Assembly: GCA_036501535.1 (NCBI GenBank)
Contig: DASYAE010000126.1
Span: 1-14,373, forward strand
Source: DASYAE01 sp036501535
GTDB taxonomy: Bacteria; Actinomycetota; Actinomycetes; Streptomycetales; Catenulisporaceae
DNA length: 14,373 bases
Direction of reading: 5' to 3'
The first letter of the stretch is position 1; each line of letters begins with the position of its first letter. The notes below the pieces were generated by a model, which did not search any database, was not told the DNA's origin, and saw only the letters and a list, made by a program, of their open reading frames with translations. Below, piece after piece: positions 6,271-13,157 of this stretch. The position numbers were made by a program, and so were the translations under genes.

Positions 6271-7082
6271 CGCGACCACCCTGCCGCGGCGAGTGTCGCG
6301 AGGTCTCCGGGCAGTCTGGGCTCCGGGTCCTCGCCGTCGACGAGCTCGTATACGGTCGGCCCCTGGAAGCCGACCTCCTGCAGCGCGCGGGCGAAGCCGC
6401 CGAAGTCCACCTCGCCGCGTCCGGCCGACGTGTGCGCCCAGCGGCCGCGCCAGGAGTCGCTGACGTGCGCCAGCGCGAGGTGCCCGCCGACCGTGCGCAC
6501 GCCCTCGGCCGGGTCCTCGACCCCGAGCGCGTTGGCCACGTCGTACGTGATGCGCAGGTGCCGCGACTTCCAGCGCTCGACGATCCCGACCAGGTCGGCC
6601 GCAGTGCCCAGATATCCGTAGGGGCTGTTCTCCAGGCAGATGGTGACGCCGAGCTTCTCGGCTCGGGGCAGCAGCCGGCCGAGCGCCTGGTCGAGCACCG
6701 CCCGCGCCGACTCGTCGGGCGCCGGCGCGAGGGCGTGCCGGCGTCCTGGGATCAGCACCGCGTACCGCGCGCCGAGGTCGGCGGCGAGCTCCAGTTCCGC
6801 GCGCAGCTGCCGCTCGCTGACCGCGCGTATCTCCGGGTTGGTGCTGATCAGGTTGATGTCGGCGAAGCTCGGGTTGACCGAGACGGCCTCGAGGCCGTGC
6901 TCGCGCAGCAGGCGTGCCAGTTCCCTGCGTTCGTACGGCCCGAGGTTCCGGGCGAACAGGTGCGGCGGCGCGGTGGTGAGCTCCAGCGTGCTGAAGCCCT
7001 GGCGGGCCAGCGCCCTGATCGCGTCCGGCAGCGGAGCTCGGTGCAGCCATCCGAACGTGCATCCCGACAGTGTCAGCGCCAC
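6267..7082 (-). CDS. Sugar phosphate isomerase/epimerase-like TIM-barrel protein
   Basis: 271 residues, normal for the xylose-isomerase-like / AP-endonuclease-2 fold. The start is GTG 7082, with GGGAG five nt upstream; the gene overlaps the end of the aldehyde dehydrogenase gene by 10 nt and its own stop overlaps the flavoprotein start (ATGA). The four metal ligands expected of the fold can be placed: E151 (CLENSP), D181 (TYDVANAL), H206 (LAHVSD) and E246 (YELVDG). The N-terminus (TLSGCTFGW) and an early Glu (STLELTTAPP) fit the barrel. Members include hexulose-phosphate epimerases, inosose dehydratase (IolE) and isomerase (IolI), hydroxypyruvate isomerase and 3-dehydroshikimate dehydratase. 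I cannot choose between these from sequence. Its place between a dehydrogenase and a flavoprotein suggests isomerisation or dehydration of a hydroxy-keto intermediate. Confidence 0.88.
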   Translation of the reverse strand: MALTLSGCTFGWLHRAPLPDAIRALARQGFSTLELTTAPPHLFARNLGPYERRELARLLREHGLEAVSVNPSFADINLISTNPEIRAVSERQLRAELELAADLGARYAVLIPGRRHALAPAPDESARAVLDQALGRLLPRAEKLGVTICLENSPYGYLGTAADLVGIVERWKSRHLRITYDVANALGVEDPAEGVRTVGGHLALAHVSDSWRGRWAHTSAGRGEVDFGGFARALQEVGFQGPTVYELVDGEDPEPRLPGDLATLAAAGWSR

Positions 7083-8557
7083 GTCTGCTCCCGGAGGTTG
7101 AAGACGACGATGCGCGGGTCGGTCATCTCCCGGACCGCGTAGCGGGGACCTTCAAGGCCGTATCCGCTGTCTTTGACGCCGCCGTACGGCATGGCGTCGG
7201 CGTGGTAGCTGGAGGTGTCGTTGACCATGACTCCGCCGACGCGCAGCCGCCGCAGTGCGTAGAACGCGGCGTCGAGATCGCGGGTGAACATCCCGGCCTG
7301 TAGCCCGTACGGCCCACTGTTGACCAGGTCGATGGCCTCGTTCAGGCTACTGACTGCGACCAGGGCGACGGTCGGCGCGAAGATCTCGCTGGTCATGATG
7401 TGGCTGTCGGCGGGCGGGTCGCGCAGCAGCGTCGGGGTGAGCACCGCGCCCTCGCGCTCCCCGCCGGCCAGCACGGCCGCCCCGCCCAGCACGGCCTGCC
7501 GGATCCAGGCGTGCGCGCGCTCGGCCTCCGCGGCGGCGATCAGCGGGCCGACCTGGACGCCCGGATCGCGGGGGTCGCCGGCTCGCAGTGCGCTGACTCT
7601 CTTGGCGAGCAGGGCGGCGAGTTCCTCGACCACCGAGGCATGCGCGACCAGGCGCTGGACGCTCGTGCAGACCTGCCCCGCCTTGCGGTAGCCGGCCCGC
7701 GCGACCTGCTCCACAACGAGTTCGAGGTCTGCGTCGGTGGCGACGATCGACGCGCTGTTGGAGCCGAGCTCGAGGTGGGTCTTGGCGATCCCGGAGTTCT
7801 GCTTGACGGACAGGCCCACCGCGGTCGAGCCGGTGAAGGTGAAGAAGCGGATCCTGCGGTCGGCCACCAGCGCGGCGCCGACCGTGGATCCCGGCCCGCA
7901 GACCAGTTGCAGGTATCCCGGCGGCAGGCCGGCCTCCAGCAGGATCGAGGCCAGCAGCACCGAGCACAGCGGCGTCTGCAGGGCGGGCTTGAGCACCACC
8001 GCGTTGCCTGCCGCGAGAGCCGGCGCGACCTTGTGCACGACGGTGTTGAGCGGGGCGTTGAACGGCGTGATCGCACCGACCACGCCGACCGGGACCCGGA
8101 CGGTGAAGGCGAGCCGCCCCTCACTGCCGGGGGTCGCAGCGACGGGGATCTCCTCCCCGGCGATCCGCACGGACTCCTCGGCCGACAGCTGCAGGGTGGC
8201 CATCGCGCGGGTCAGCTCCGTGTCCGCGTCTGCGGCGGTGAATCCGGTCTCTGCGATGTAGACGGCGGCGACCTCGTCGCGGCGCTCTCGCAGCAGGCGT
8301 GCCGCGGTGCTGAGGATCTCGTGCCGGCACGCGGGCGGCAGCGGATGTCCGGACGCTGCGAGCGCTCCGGCCACCGCGTCGTCGACGTCACGGGGTCCGG
8401 CCAGCCGGACGGCCGCGATCTGCCGACCGGTGTACTTGTCCACGACCTCGAAGGTGCCCTGGCCCGCCCGCCACCGCCCGTCCACCAGCAGCCCAGTCGC
8501 GCCGCCGCAGGCGGTGCGCAGAAGATCGACTGACGGGGCGTCCGATTCATCAGGCAT
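7073..8557 (-). CDS. NAD(P)-dependent aldehyde dehydrogenase
   Basis: 494 residues from ATG 8557 (GAGG four nt upstream); a GTG at 8587 would add ten residues without a better ribosome site. The general-base Glu is E263 in LELGSN and the catalytic Cys is C297 in GQVCTSVQR. Their 34-residue separation matches the classical E268/C302 pair. Also present are TPFNAPLN, a KPALQTP cofactor segment, the FTGSTAVG loop, and the C-terminal EIFAPTVALV and MPYGGVKDSGYGLEGPRY. The protein oxidises an aldehyde to an acid with NAD(P) in the cytoplasm. The C-terminal MPYGG-KDSG-G-EG pattern recurs in lactaldehyde, phosphonoacetaldehyde and related dehydrogenases, so a small polar aldehyde is a reasonable guess. 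First gene of the leftward operon, facing the ThDP enzyme across a 112-bp spacer; that enzyme could supply its aldehyde (inference). Confidence 0.93.
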   Translation of the reverse strand: MPDESDAPSVDLLRTACGGATGLLVDGRWRAGQGTFEVVDKYTGRQIAAVRLAGPRDVDDAVAGALAASGHPLPPACRHEILSTAARLLRERRDEVAAVYIAETGFTAADADTELTRAMATLQLSAEESVRIAGEEIPVAATPGSEGRLAFTVRVPVGVVGAITPFNAPLNTVVHKVAPALAAGNAVVLKPALQTPLCSVLLASILLEAGLPPGYLQLVCGPGSTVGAALVADRRIRFFTFTGSTAVGLSVKQNSGIAKTHLELGSNSASIVATDADLELVVEQVARAGYRKAGQVCTSVQRLVAHASVVEELAALLAKRVSALRAGDPRDPGVQVGPLIAAAEAERAHAWIRQAVLGGAAVLAGGEREGAVLTPTLLRDPPADSHIMTSEIFAPTVALVAVSSLNEAIDLVNSGPYGLQAGMFTRDLDAAFYALRRLRVGGVMVNDTSSYHADAMPYGGVKDSGYGLEGPRYAVREMTDPRIVVFNLREQTWR

Positions 8558-8573
8558 GTTTCCTCGATTCCTC

Positions 8574-8602
8574 TTGACGCGTGGCACACGCTGCCATACC
8601 GT
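8574..8602 (+). promoter_or_regulatory. Candidate promoter of the rightward (ThDP enzyme/transporter) operon
   Basis: TTGACG (8574-8579, five of six consensus -35 bases) is followed after 17 bp by TACCGT (8597-8602), which fits the loose actinobacterial -10 form TAnnnT. Transcription would start near 8609, about 60 nt before the TTG start at 8670. It lies inside the divergent spacer, just upstream of the repeated TACGCAA boxes. Predicted by eye only. Confidence 0.45.
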
Positions 8603-8609
8603 CGCGCAC

Positions 8610-8635
8610 TACGCAATACCTTGCACCATACGCAA
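8610..8635. promoter_or_regulatory. Candidate operator: two TACGCAA boxes and a GCAA-N4-TTGC inverted repeat
   Basis: TACGCAA occurs at 8610-8616 and 8629-8635, with starts 19 bp apart (roughly two helical turns). Between them, GCAA (8613-8616) and TTGC (8621-8624) form a short inverted repeat. The block overlaps the expected start of rightward transcription and lies 53-78 nt upstream of the leftward aldehyde dehydrogenase start, so a regulator bound here could control both arms. The cluster's own IclR protein is the obvious candidate, by inference. Confidence 0.4.
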
Positions 8636-8669
8636 AGCCTTCCCGACGCAGAGGACGGAGAGGGTCGCC

Positions 8670-10442
8670 TTGAAGGGCGCTGAGATCATCGCCGAGTACC
8701 TCGTCCGCGAGGGCGTCCCCTACGCCGTGGGCACCTGCGGCCACGGCGACCTGGGCCTGCTGGACGCCCTCCACGACCGGCGCGGCGACATCCGTACCCT
8801 GTCGGTCCACCACGAGTCCGCGGCCGGCTTCATCGCAGACGTCTACTACCGGATCCGGCACCGGCCGCTGGCCACCTTCACCTCCGTCGGGCCGGGCACG
8901 GCCAACCTTCCGGTCGCGCTCGGGTCGGCGTTCATGGACGGCTCGGCGTTCCTCGCGATCACCGGCAACGTGCCGACGACGCAGTTCAACCGCGGCCCGT
9001 TCCAGGAGACCGGACGGCACTTCCAGGCCGACGCGCCGAGCCTGCTGCGGCCGTACGTCAAACGCAGTTACCAGGCCACCCGCGCCGACCAGCTGCCGCT
9101 GATGCTGCGTCAGGCGTTCGCCACGATGCGGGCCGGCCGGCCGGGGCCGGTGCACCTGGACGTCCCGCTCGACGTGTTCGTCGAGACGTCCGCCGAAGAG
9201 GTGCCGGAGCCCGCGCTGTGGGACCACGGCATCTCGCGCCGGTCGGCAGCGGCGGCGCAAGACGTCGCGGCCGTGCTCGACCTGCTGCGCGGCGCCGAGC
9301 GGCCGGTGATCGTGGCCGGCAGCGGCGTGCAGAACGCCGAGGCCGCCGCGCAACTCGTCGCCTTCGCCGAGGCGGCCCGGATCCCGGTGGCCACCTCGCC
9401 GCTCGGCAAGATCGTCGGCCGTCTCCCGGCGGCGCTGAACCTGGGCGCCACCGGCCGCAACGGCACCTACCAGGCCAACCGCGCGACCCGCGGCGCCGAC
9501 GTGATCCTCGCTCTCGGCACGCGGTTCGACGACCGGTCGACCAGTTCCTGGCTGTCCGGCTACACCTACTCCATCCCGCCGACCCGGCTGATCCAGATCG
9601 ACGCCGACCCGGCCGAGCTCGCACGCAACTACCCCGTCGCGCTCGGGATCGCGGCGAACCCGAAGGACGTCCTGGTCCAGCTGCGCGACGGGCTCGGCGC
9701 GGACGCGGCCGCGCCCGTCGGCAACGCGGGCTGGCTGGCCGAGATCGCGAGCTGGACCCGCGCGTGGGAGGAGCACGTCGCGCCGAACCGGGCCTCGGAC
9801 GCCGCGCCGCTGCGCCCGGAGCGGGTGCTCGCCGACCTGCGCGCAGTACTCCCCCAGGACGGCATCCTGCTCAGCGACGTCGGCTCGCACCACAACTGGA
9901 TCGTGCAGGAATGGCAGCCGGGCGGGCCCGGGACGCTGCTGCAGTGCTGGGGGTTCGCCTCCATGTGCTTCGGCATGGCCGGCGTCCTCGGCGCCAGGCT
10001 GGCCGCTCCGGACACGCCCGCCGTCGCAGTGGTCGGCGACGGCGGCTTCCTGATGCTGCCGGGCGTCGTCGCCACCGCCGTCGAGTACGGGCTGCCCGCG
10101 GTCTGGCTGGTCTGGAACAACGGCGGCTATGTCTCCATCCGGGACCAGCAGCGCGCTTACTTCGGCGCCGGACGCGAGCTGGCCACCAGCTTCCGGTACG
10201 AGGCGAGCGGCGAGCCGTACTCGGCCGACCACGCGGCGATGGCCAGGGCCATGGGCGCCGAGGGCCTGCGGGTCGAGACGCCCGGCGATCTCGGACCGGC
10301 GCTGAAGACGGCGCTGGACTCGGGCCGGCCGACCGTGGTCGACGTCCTGGTCGAGCCGGAGGCGGTCCAGCCCTCGGCCGCCACCTGGCAGCTGCCGCCG
10401 CTCCCGCACCCGGAGCCGAGCTTCGGCTGGCCGGACCGCTGA
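8670..10442 (+). CDS. Thiamine-diphosphate-dependent enzyme of the acetolactate synthase / 2-oxo acid decarboxylase superfamily
   Basis: 590 residues from TTG 8670, chosen because GGAGAGG ends six nt before it and the protein family starts there (LKGAEIIAEYLVREGVPY). The longer upstream frame reads back through the divergent aldehyde dehydrogenase. Three domains in order: PYR domain (about 1-175) with the ThDP-activating Glu at E49 in HHESAAGF and SVGPGTANL; central domain (about 195-330) with RPVIVAGSGV; PP domain (about 370-550) with GDG at 456-458 and NN at 483-484, the metal/diphosphate signature. The stretch ATAVEYGLPAVWLVWNN is reminiscent of uncharacterised ThDP-requiring relatives of acetolactate synthase. 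No regulatory subunit gene (ilvN) follows, which argues against a biosynthetic acetolactate synthase. Likely cytoplasmic decarboxylation or carboligation of a 2-oxo acid. Sulfoacetaldehyde acetyltransferase, glyoxylate carboligase or a decarboxylase are alternatives that cannot be separated here. Confidence 0.88.
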   Translation: MKGAEIIAEYLVREGVPYAVGTCGHGDLGLLDALHDRRGDIRTLSVHHESAAGFIADVYYRIRHRPLATFTSVGPGTANLPVALGSAFMDGSAFLAITGNVPTTQFNRGPFQETGRHFQADAPSLLRPYVKRSYQATRADQLPLMLRQAFATMRAGRPGPVHLDVPLDVFVETSAEEVPEPALWDHGISRRSAAAAQDVAAVLDLLRGAERPVIVAGSGVQNAEAAAQLVAFAEAARIPVATSPLGKIVGRLPAALNLGATGRNGTYQANRATRGADVILALGTRFDDRSTSSWLSGYTYSIPPTRLIQIDADPAELARNYPVALGIAANPKDVLVQLRDGLGADAAAPVGNAGWLAEIASWTRAWEEHVAPNRASDAAPLRPERVLADLRAVLPQDGILLSDVGSHHNWIVQEWQPGGPGTLLQCWGFASMCFGMAGVLGARLAAPDTPAVAVVGDGGFLMLPGVVATAVEYGLPAVWLVWNNGGYVSIRDQQRAYFGAGRELATSFRYEASGEPYSADHAAMARAMGAEGLRVETPGDLGPALKTALDSGRPTVVDVLVEPEAVQPSAATWQLPPLPHPEPSFGWPDR

Positions 10443-10466
10443 TCCGGCTGCTGCTGCGGCGGCGGT

Positions 10467-10511
10467 CCGCGTCAGACCGCATCAATAAAACCGCATCAAC
10501 GGTCTGCATCA
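10467..10511. repeat. Four imperfect CCGCATCA repeats overlapping a CAGACCG/CGGTCTG hairpin
   Basis: The 164-bp gap between the ThDP enzyme and the DUF3311 gene contains CCGCGTCA (10467), CCGCATCA (10477), CCGCATCA (10491) and CTGCATCA (10504). Overlapping these, CAGACCG (10473-10479) pairs perfectly with CGGTCTG (10500-10506) around a 20-nt loop containing an A-rich ATAAAA. This could be a regulator-binding array, an RNA stem acting as partial terminator or stabiliser, or both. The rest of the gap (10512-10590) shows nothing clear except the ribosome site before 10607. Confidence 0.4.
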
Positions 10512-10606
10512 GGGGTCTGTACCAGCAGTCCCGGTCCTCTTCCTCCTTCACCCGTCTCAACCAGCTCGTGCGCCAAGCCGTTCCAGAGCGCAGGCAGGAG
10601 AGATCA

Positions 10607-10855
10607 ATGTCCGAATCATCCAATCCCAATGAGCCGGCGGCGCGGGCCGCGGCCACGGCGCGCCGGAGCGACCGCAGCCCGTGGAACTGGCTCCTGCTGA
10701 TCCCCGTCGTGCTGCCGCTGCTCACGTTCGTCTACAACAGGGAGACGCCCCGCCTTCTCGGCTTCCCGTTCTTCTTCTGGTTCCAGCTGCTCTTCACGCT
10801 GCTCGCGGCCGCGGTGACCGCCCTGGTCTTCCTGCTGACGAAGCCGAGGAGCTGA
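10607..10855 (+). CDS. DUF3311 small membrane protein, partner of the symporter
   Basis: 82 residues from ATG 10607, with GGCAGGAGAG just upstream. A charged, Ala/Arg-rich cytoplasmic-type N-terminus (1-24) is followed by two hydrophobic segments, about 25-43 (WNWLLLIPVVLPLLTFVY) and 52-77 (FPFFFWFQLLFTLLAAAV), with R-LGFPFFFWFQL between them as in DUF3311 proteins. Such proteins are regularly encoded directly before an MctP-type sodium:solute symporter in actinobacteria. Here the stop codon is two nt before the symporter ATG, so the two are translationally coupled. The role is not established; an accessory or stabilising subunit of the transporter is the usual guess. Confidence 0.88.
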   Translation: MSESSNPNEPAARAAATARRSDRSPWNWLLLIPVVLPLLTFVYNRETPRLLGFPFFFWFQLLFTLLAAAVTALVFLLTKPRS

Positions 10856-10857
10856 CC

Positions 10858-12465
10858 ATGCAGGTCCACGCCACCGAGCTCACCATCACCATCGTCGTGT
10901 TCGCCCTCGTCAGCGCCCTGGGATTCGTCGCCACCCGCTGGCGCCGGGCGGAACCCCTGCACACGCTGGACCAGTGGGCCCTGGCCGGCCGCGGCTTCCG
11001 CAGCTGGATCAGCTGGTTCGTGGTCGGCGGCGATCTCTACACGGCGTACACGTACGTCGCCGTGCCGGCGCTGCTGTTCGGGTCGGGAGCCATCGGCTTC
11101 TACGCCTTGCCGTACGTCGCCATCGAGTACCCGCTGGTGTTCCTGCTCATGATCCGGCTGTGGTCGGTGTGCAAGACGCACGGCTACGTCACGCCCGCGG
11201 ACTTCGTCCGGGGCCGCTTCGGATCTCCCACGCTCGCGCTCGCCGTCGCCATCACGGGCATCGTGGCCACCATGCCGTACATCGCCCTCAACCTGCTCGG
11301 CATCCAGGCGGTGTTCACCACCATCGGCGTCAGCGGGCACTGGCCGCTGGTCATCGCTTTTGCAGTGCTCGCGGCGTTCACCTACCGGTCCGGCGTGCGG
11401 GCGCCCGCGCTGATCTCGTTCGTCAAGGACATCCTGGTCTACGTGGTGATCGGGGTGGCGATCATCTACATCCCGATGCGGCTGGGCGGCTGGACGCACA
11501 TCTTCGACTCCTACAACGCGCACTTCGAGGCCGCGCCGCCGCACACCGCGACGCTGCTGACCAGCGCCAACCAGTATCAGTACATTACGCTGGCGCTCGG
11601 CTCGGCGTTCGCCATCTTCCTCTACCCGCACTCGGTCACCGGCGTGCTCACCACGAAGAACCGGGCCGTAGTCAAGCGGACCCTGGCCGGGCTGCCCATA
11701 TACAGCTTCGTCCTCGGACTGATCGCCCTGTTCGGAGTCATGGCGATCGCGGCCGGCACCAAACCGCTCACCGGCGCCAACGGAAAGCCGGACACGAACA
11801 CCGTGGTGCCCAACATGTTCGAGAACATATTCCCGCACTGGTTCACCGGACTGGCCTTCGGGATGATCGTGATCGGCGCGCTGGTCCCGGCCGCCTTCAT
11901 GTCGATCGCCGCGGCGAACCTCTTCACCCGCAACATCTACAAGGAGTACCTGCGGCGCGGCGCCTCGGCGCGGGAGGAGACGGAGGTCAGCAAGATCGCG
12001 TCCCTGGTCGTCAAGGCCGGCGCGCTGCTGTTCATCCTGCTCATCGACCCGCAGTTCTCCATCGACCTGCAACTGCTCGGCGGCGCGATCATCCTGCAGA
12101 CGCTGCCCTCGGTGTTCATCGGCCTCTACACGGCCTGGCTGCATCGCGGCGCCCTGATCGCGGGCTGGGTGGCCGGCATCGCCACCAGCATCTGGACCTT
12201 CTACCTGACCCCCAACACGGCGCTCAAGCAGCCGCACTGGGGCGGCACCGCGTTCGCCCTCAGCCACCTCGGCATGCACACCGAGGTCCAGCTCTACATC
12301 GGGTTCATCGGCGTCGTGGTCAATCTGGTCGTCGCCTTCGCGGGCACGGCGTTGCTCAAGCTGCTCAAGGTCAGGGGCGGCACCGACCAGACGGCGCCGC
12401 CGGACTACTTCACCGACGTCGCAGACAAGGAAGAGCGGCCACTGGAACCGGAACTCGCGGCGTGA
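10858..12465 (+). CDS. Sodium:solute symporter family permease, MctP-like (monocarboxylate uptake)
   Basis: 535 residues from ATG 10858, an integral membrane protein with about 13 hydrophobic segments, as expected of the family. Characteristic stretches include the N-terminal LDQWALAGRGFRSWISWFVV, GGDLYTAYTYVAVPAL, GYVTPADFVRGRFGS, the conserved FLYPHSVTGVLTTKN region, and LVPAAFMSIAAANLFTRNIY near the putative sodium site. The arrangement matches MctP of rhizobia, a carrier for lactate, pyruvate, propionate and related acids, and its DUF3311-linked actinobacterial relatives. It probably imports the acid that the cluster degrades. The C-terminal 40 residues are hydrophilic and acidic. Its TGA overlaps a GTG (12462) that begins a truncated oxidoreductase gene. 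The precise substrate is not readable from sequence. Confidence 0.9.
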   Translation: MQVHATELTITIVVFALVSALGFVATRWRRAEPLHTLDQWALAGRGFRSWISWFVVGGDLYTAYTYVAVPALLFGSGAIGFYALPYVAIEYPLVFLLMIRLWSVCKTHGYVTPADFVRGRFGSPTLALAVAITGIVATMPYIALNLLGIQAVFTTIGVSGHWPLVIAFAVLAAFTYRSGVRAPALISFVKDILVYVVIGVAIIYIPMRLGGWTHIFDSYNAHFEAAPPHTATLLTSANQYQYITLALGSAFAIFLYPHSVTGVLTTKNRAVVKRTLAGLPIYSFVLGLIALFGVMAIAAGTKPLTGANGKPDTNTVVPNMFENIFPHWFTGLAFGMIVIGALVPAAFMSIAAANLFTRNIYKEYLRRGASAREETEVSKIASLVVKAGALLFILLIDPQFSIDLQLLGGAIILQTLPSVFIGLYTAWLHRGALIAGWVAGIATSIWTFYLTPNTALKQPHWGGTAFALSHLGMHTEVQLYIGFIGVVVNLVVAFAGTALLKLLKVRGGTDQTAPPDYFTDVADKEERPLEPELAA

Positions 12466-12587
12466 GCACACGCGCCGCCGGCAGCGAACGTATCGAACGC
12501 ACCGAAAGCTCCTTCGAGACCCGCTGGGACGTCGTCGTCATCGACGGCGGAACCGCGGGTCTCGCCGCGGCGCTCACCATTCGCTGA
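12462..12587 (+). pseudogene. 5' stump of an FAD/NAD(P)-dependent (thioredoxin-reductase-like) oxidoreductase
   Basis: The GTG at 12462 overlaps the symporter stop (GTGA), the classical arrangement for the next gene of an operon. The frame reads 41 residues and ends at TGA 12585-12587. The last 20 or so residues, WDVVVIDGGTAGLAAALTIR, are the start of a Rossmann FAD-binding fold, normally VVIGGGxAGLxAAL followed by a Gly/Arg-rich turn and 280 or more residues. Here the first glycine is Asp, and the protein stops exactly after the first helix. Nothing resembling the rest of such an enzyme follows: a different gene starts at 12643. Most likely a deletion remnant marking the right edge of the catabolic cluster. 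Confidence 0.65.
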
Positions 12588-12642
12588 CACATGTAAGGCA
12601 GGCATCATATTCATTGAGCACAAGTAGCGAGGGGCAGAAACC

Positions 12643-13116
12643 ATGCCGATGCAGGAAGTCGATGTCGCGACCTGGGAGCGTCAGCGGCGCGAGACCCTCT
12701 CCGGGTTGCTGGAGGCCCTGGAGATCGACGAGCGCGAGCTGGGTGACGACCCACTCGCGCTGCTCCCCGTGCTCAACCGGTTCGTGGAGTATCAGGACTA
12801 CGACTCCATGGACGAGGACGACTTCTTCCTGCTGCACACGTTTCTCTCGGCGTACGTCGCGGAGGTCCTGATCCGCAAGCACGGTGCGTCCTGGCGCGTG
12901 CGGCATGACTCGCGCGGGCCGAACTACATGCTCGCCGTCCGAGGCTACGACGGCGAAGAGCATGAGGTCTCGCCGGGGGATGTCGTGTACTTCGACTTCA
13001 AGAAGATGCCGCCGGACCTGACCCGGATGCTCGCCACCGCCGAGCTGACTGCCAGGATCTATCGTCCGGTCGATCACGCCTCGTCCACCAGGCTGGACCG
13101 TGAGCCGCAACGGTGA
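12643..13116 (+). CDS. Uncharacterised 157-residue protein
   Basis: Not confidently recognised. ATG 12643 is preceded by GAGGGG at eight nt spacing. The protein is soluble and acidic, mostly helical for the first 75 residues (EIDERELGDDPLALLPVLNR, then YDSMDEDDFFLLHTFLSAYV). A mixed region follows, with AEVLIRKHGASWRV, GPNYMLAVRGYDGEEHEVSP and GDVVYFDFKKMPPDL. The pattern of a helix ending in E-V-L-I-R, then H-G-x-x-W and a small beta sheet, loosely recalls DUF3806-type proteins, but this is weak. It stands alone: the catabolic remnant ends 55 nt upstream and a TPR gene converges from the right. No signal peptide or membrane span is visible. The upstream 55 nt are relatively AT-rich and may hold its promoter, though no clear -35/-10 pair is seen. 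Confidence 0.75.
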   Translation: MPMQEVDVATWERQRRETLSGLLEALEIDERELGDDPLALLPVLNRFVEYQDYDSMDEDDFFLLHTFLSAYVAEVLIRKHGASWRVRHDSRGPNYMLAVRGYDGEEHEVSPGDVVYFDFKKMPPDLTRMLATAELTARIYRPVDHASSTRLDREPQR

Positions 13117-13150
13117 TCCGGTCTTAGCCGGTCGCCGGACCGCCGTCACC
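13112..13150. terminator. Possible bidirectional hairpin between convergent genes
   Basis: GGTGA (13112-13116, containing the stop codon) pairs with TCACC (13146-13150). Inside it, CGGTC (13119-13123 or 13129-13133) pairs with GACCG (13138-13142). The structure has bulges and no U-tract. Its place in the 41-nt gap between two converging genes makes a shared terminator plausible but not proved. Confidence 0.35.
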
Positions 13151-13157
13151 GATCTGG

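Noticed and set aside
4144..6621. 825-codon + strand frame across the IclR and flavoprotein genes
   Set aside because: Antisense shadow caused by high GC. The minus-strand frames carry clear family motifs and overlapping stop/start junctions.
8550..10409. 619-codon minus-strand frame opposite the ThDP enzyme
   Set aside because: Arg/Gly-rich composition with no motifs; the + strand shows complete ThDP-enzyme signatures.
8670..10442. Biosynthetic acetolactate synthase (ilvB)
   Set aside because: No ilvN or ilvC follows, and the gene sits with a transporter and catabolic genes. Superfamily membership alone does not support the symbol.
10732..12471. 579-codon minus-strand frame opposite the symporter
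   Set aside because: Hydrophilic antisense of a membrane protein; the + strand frame has the expected transmembrane pattern and coupled start.
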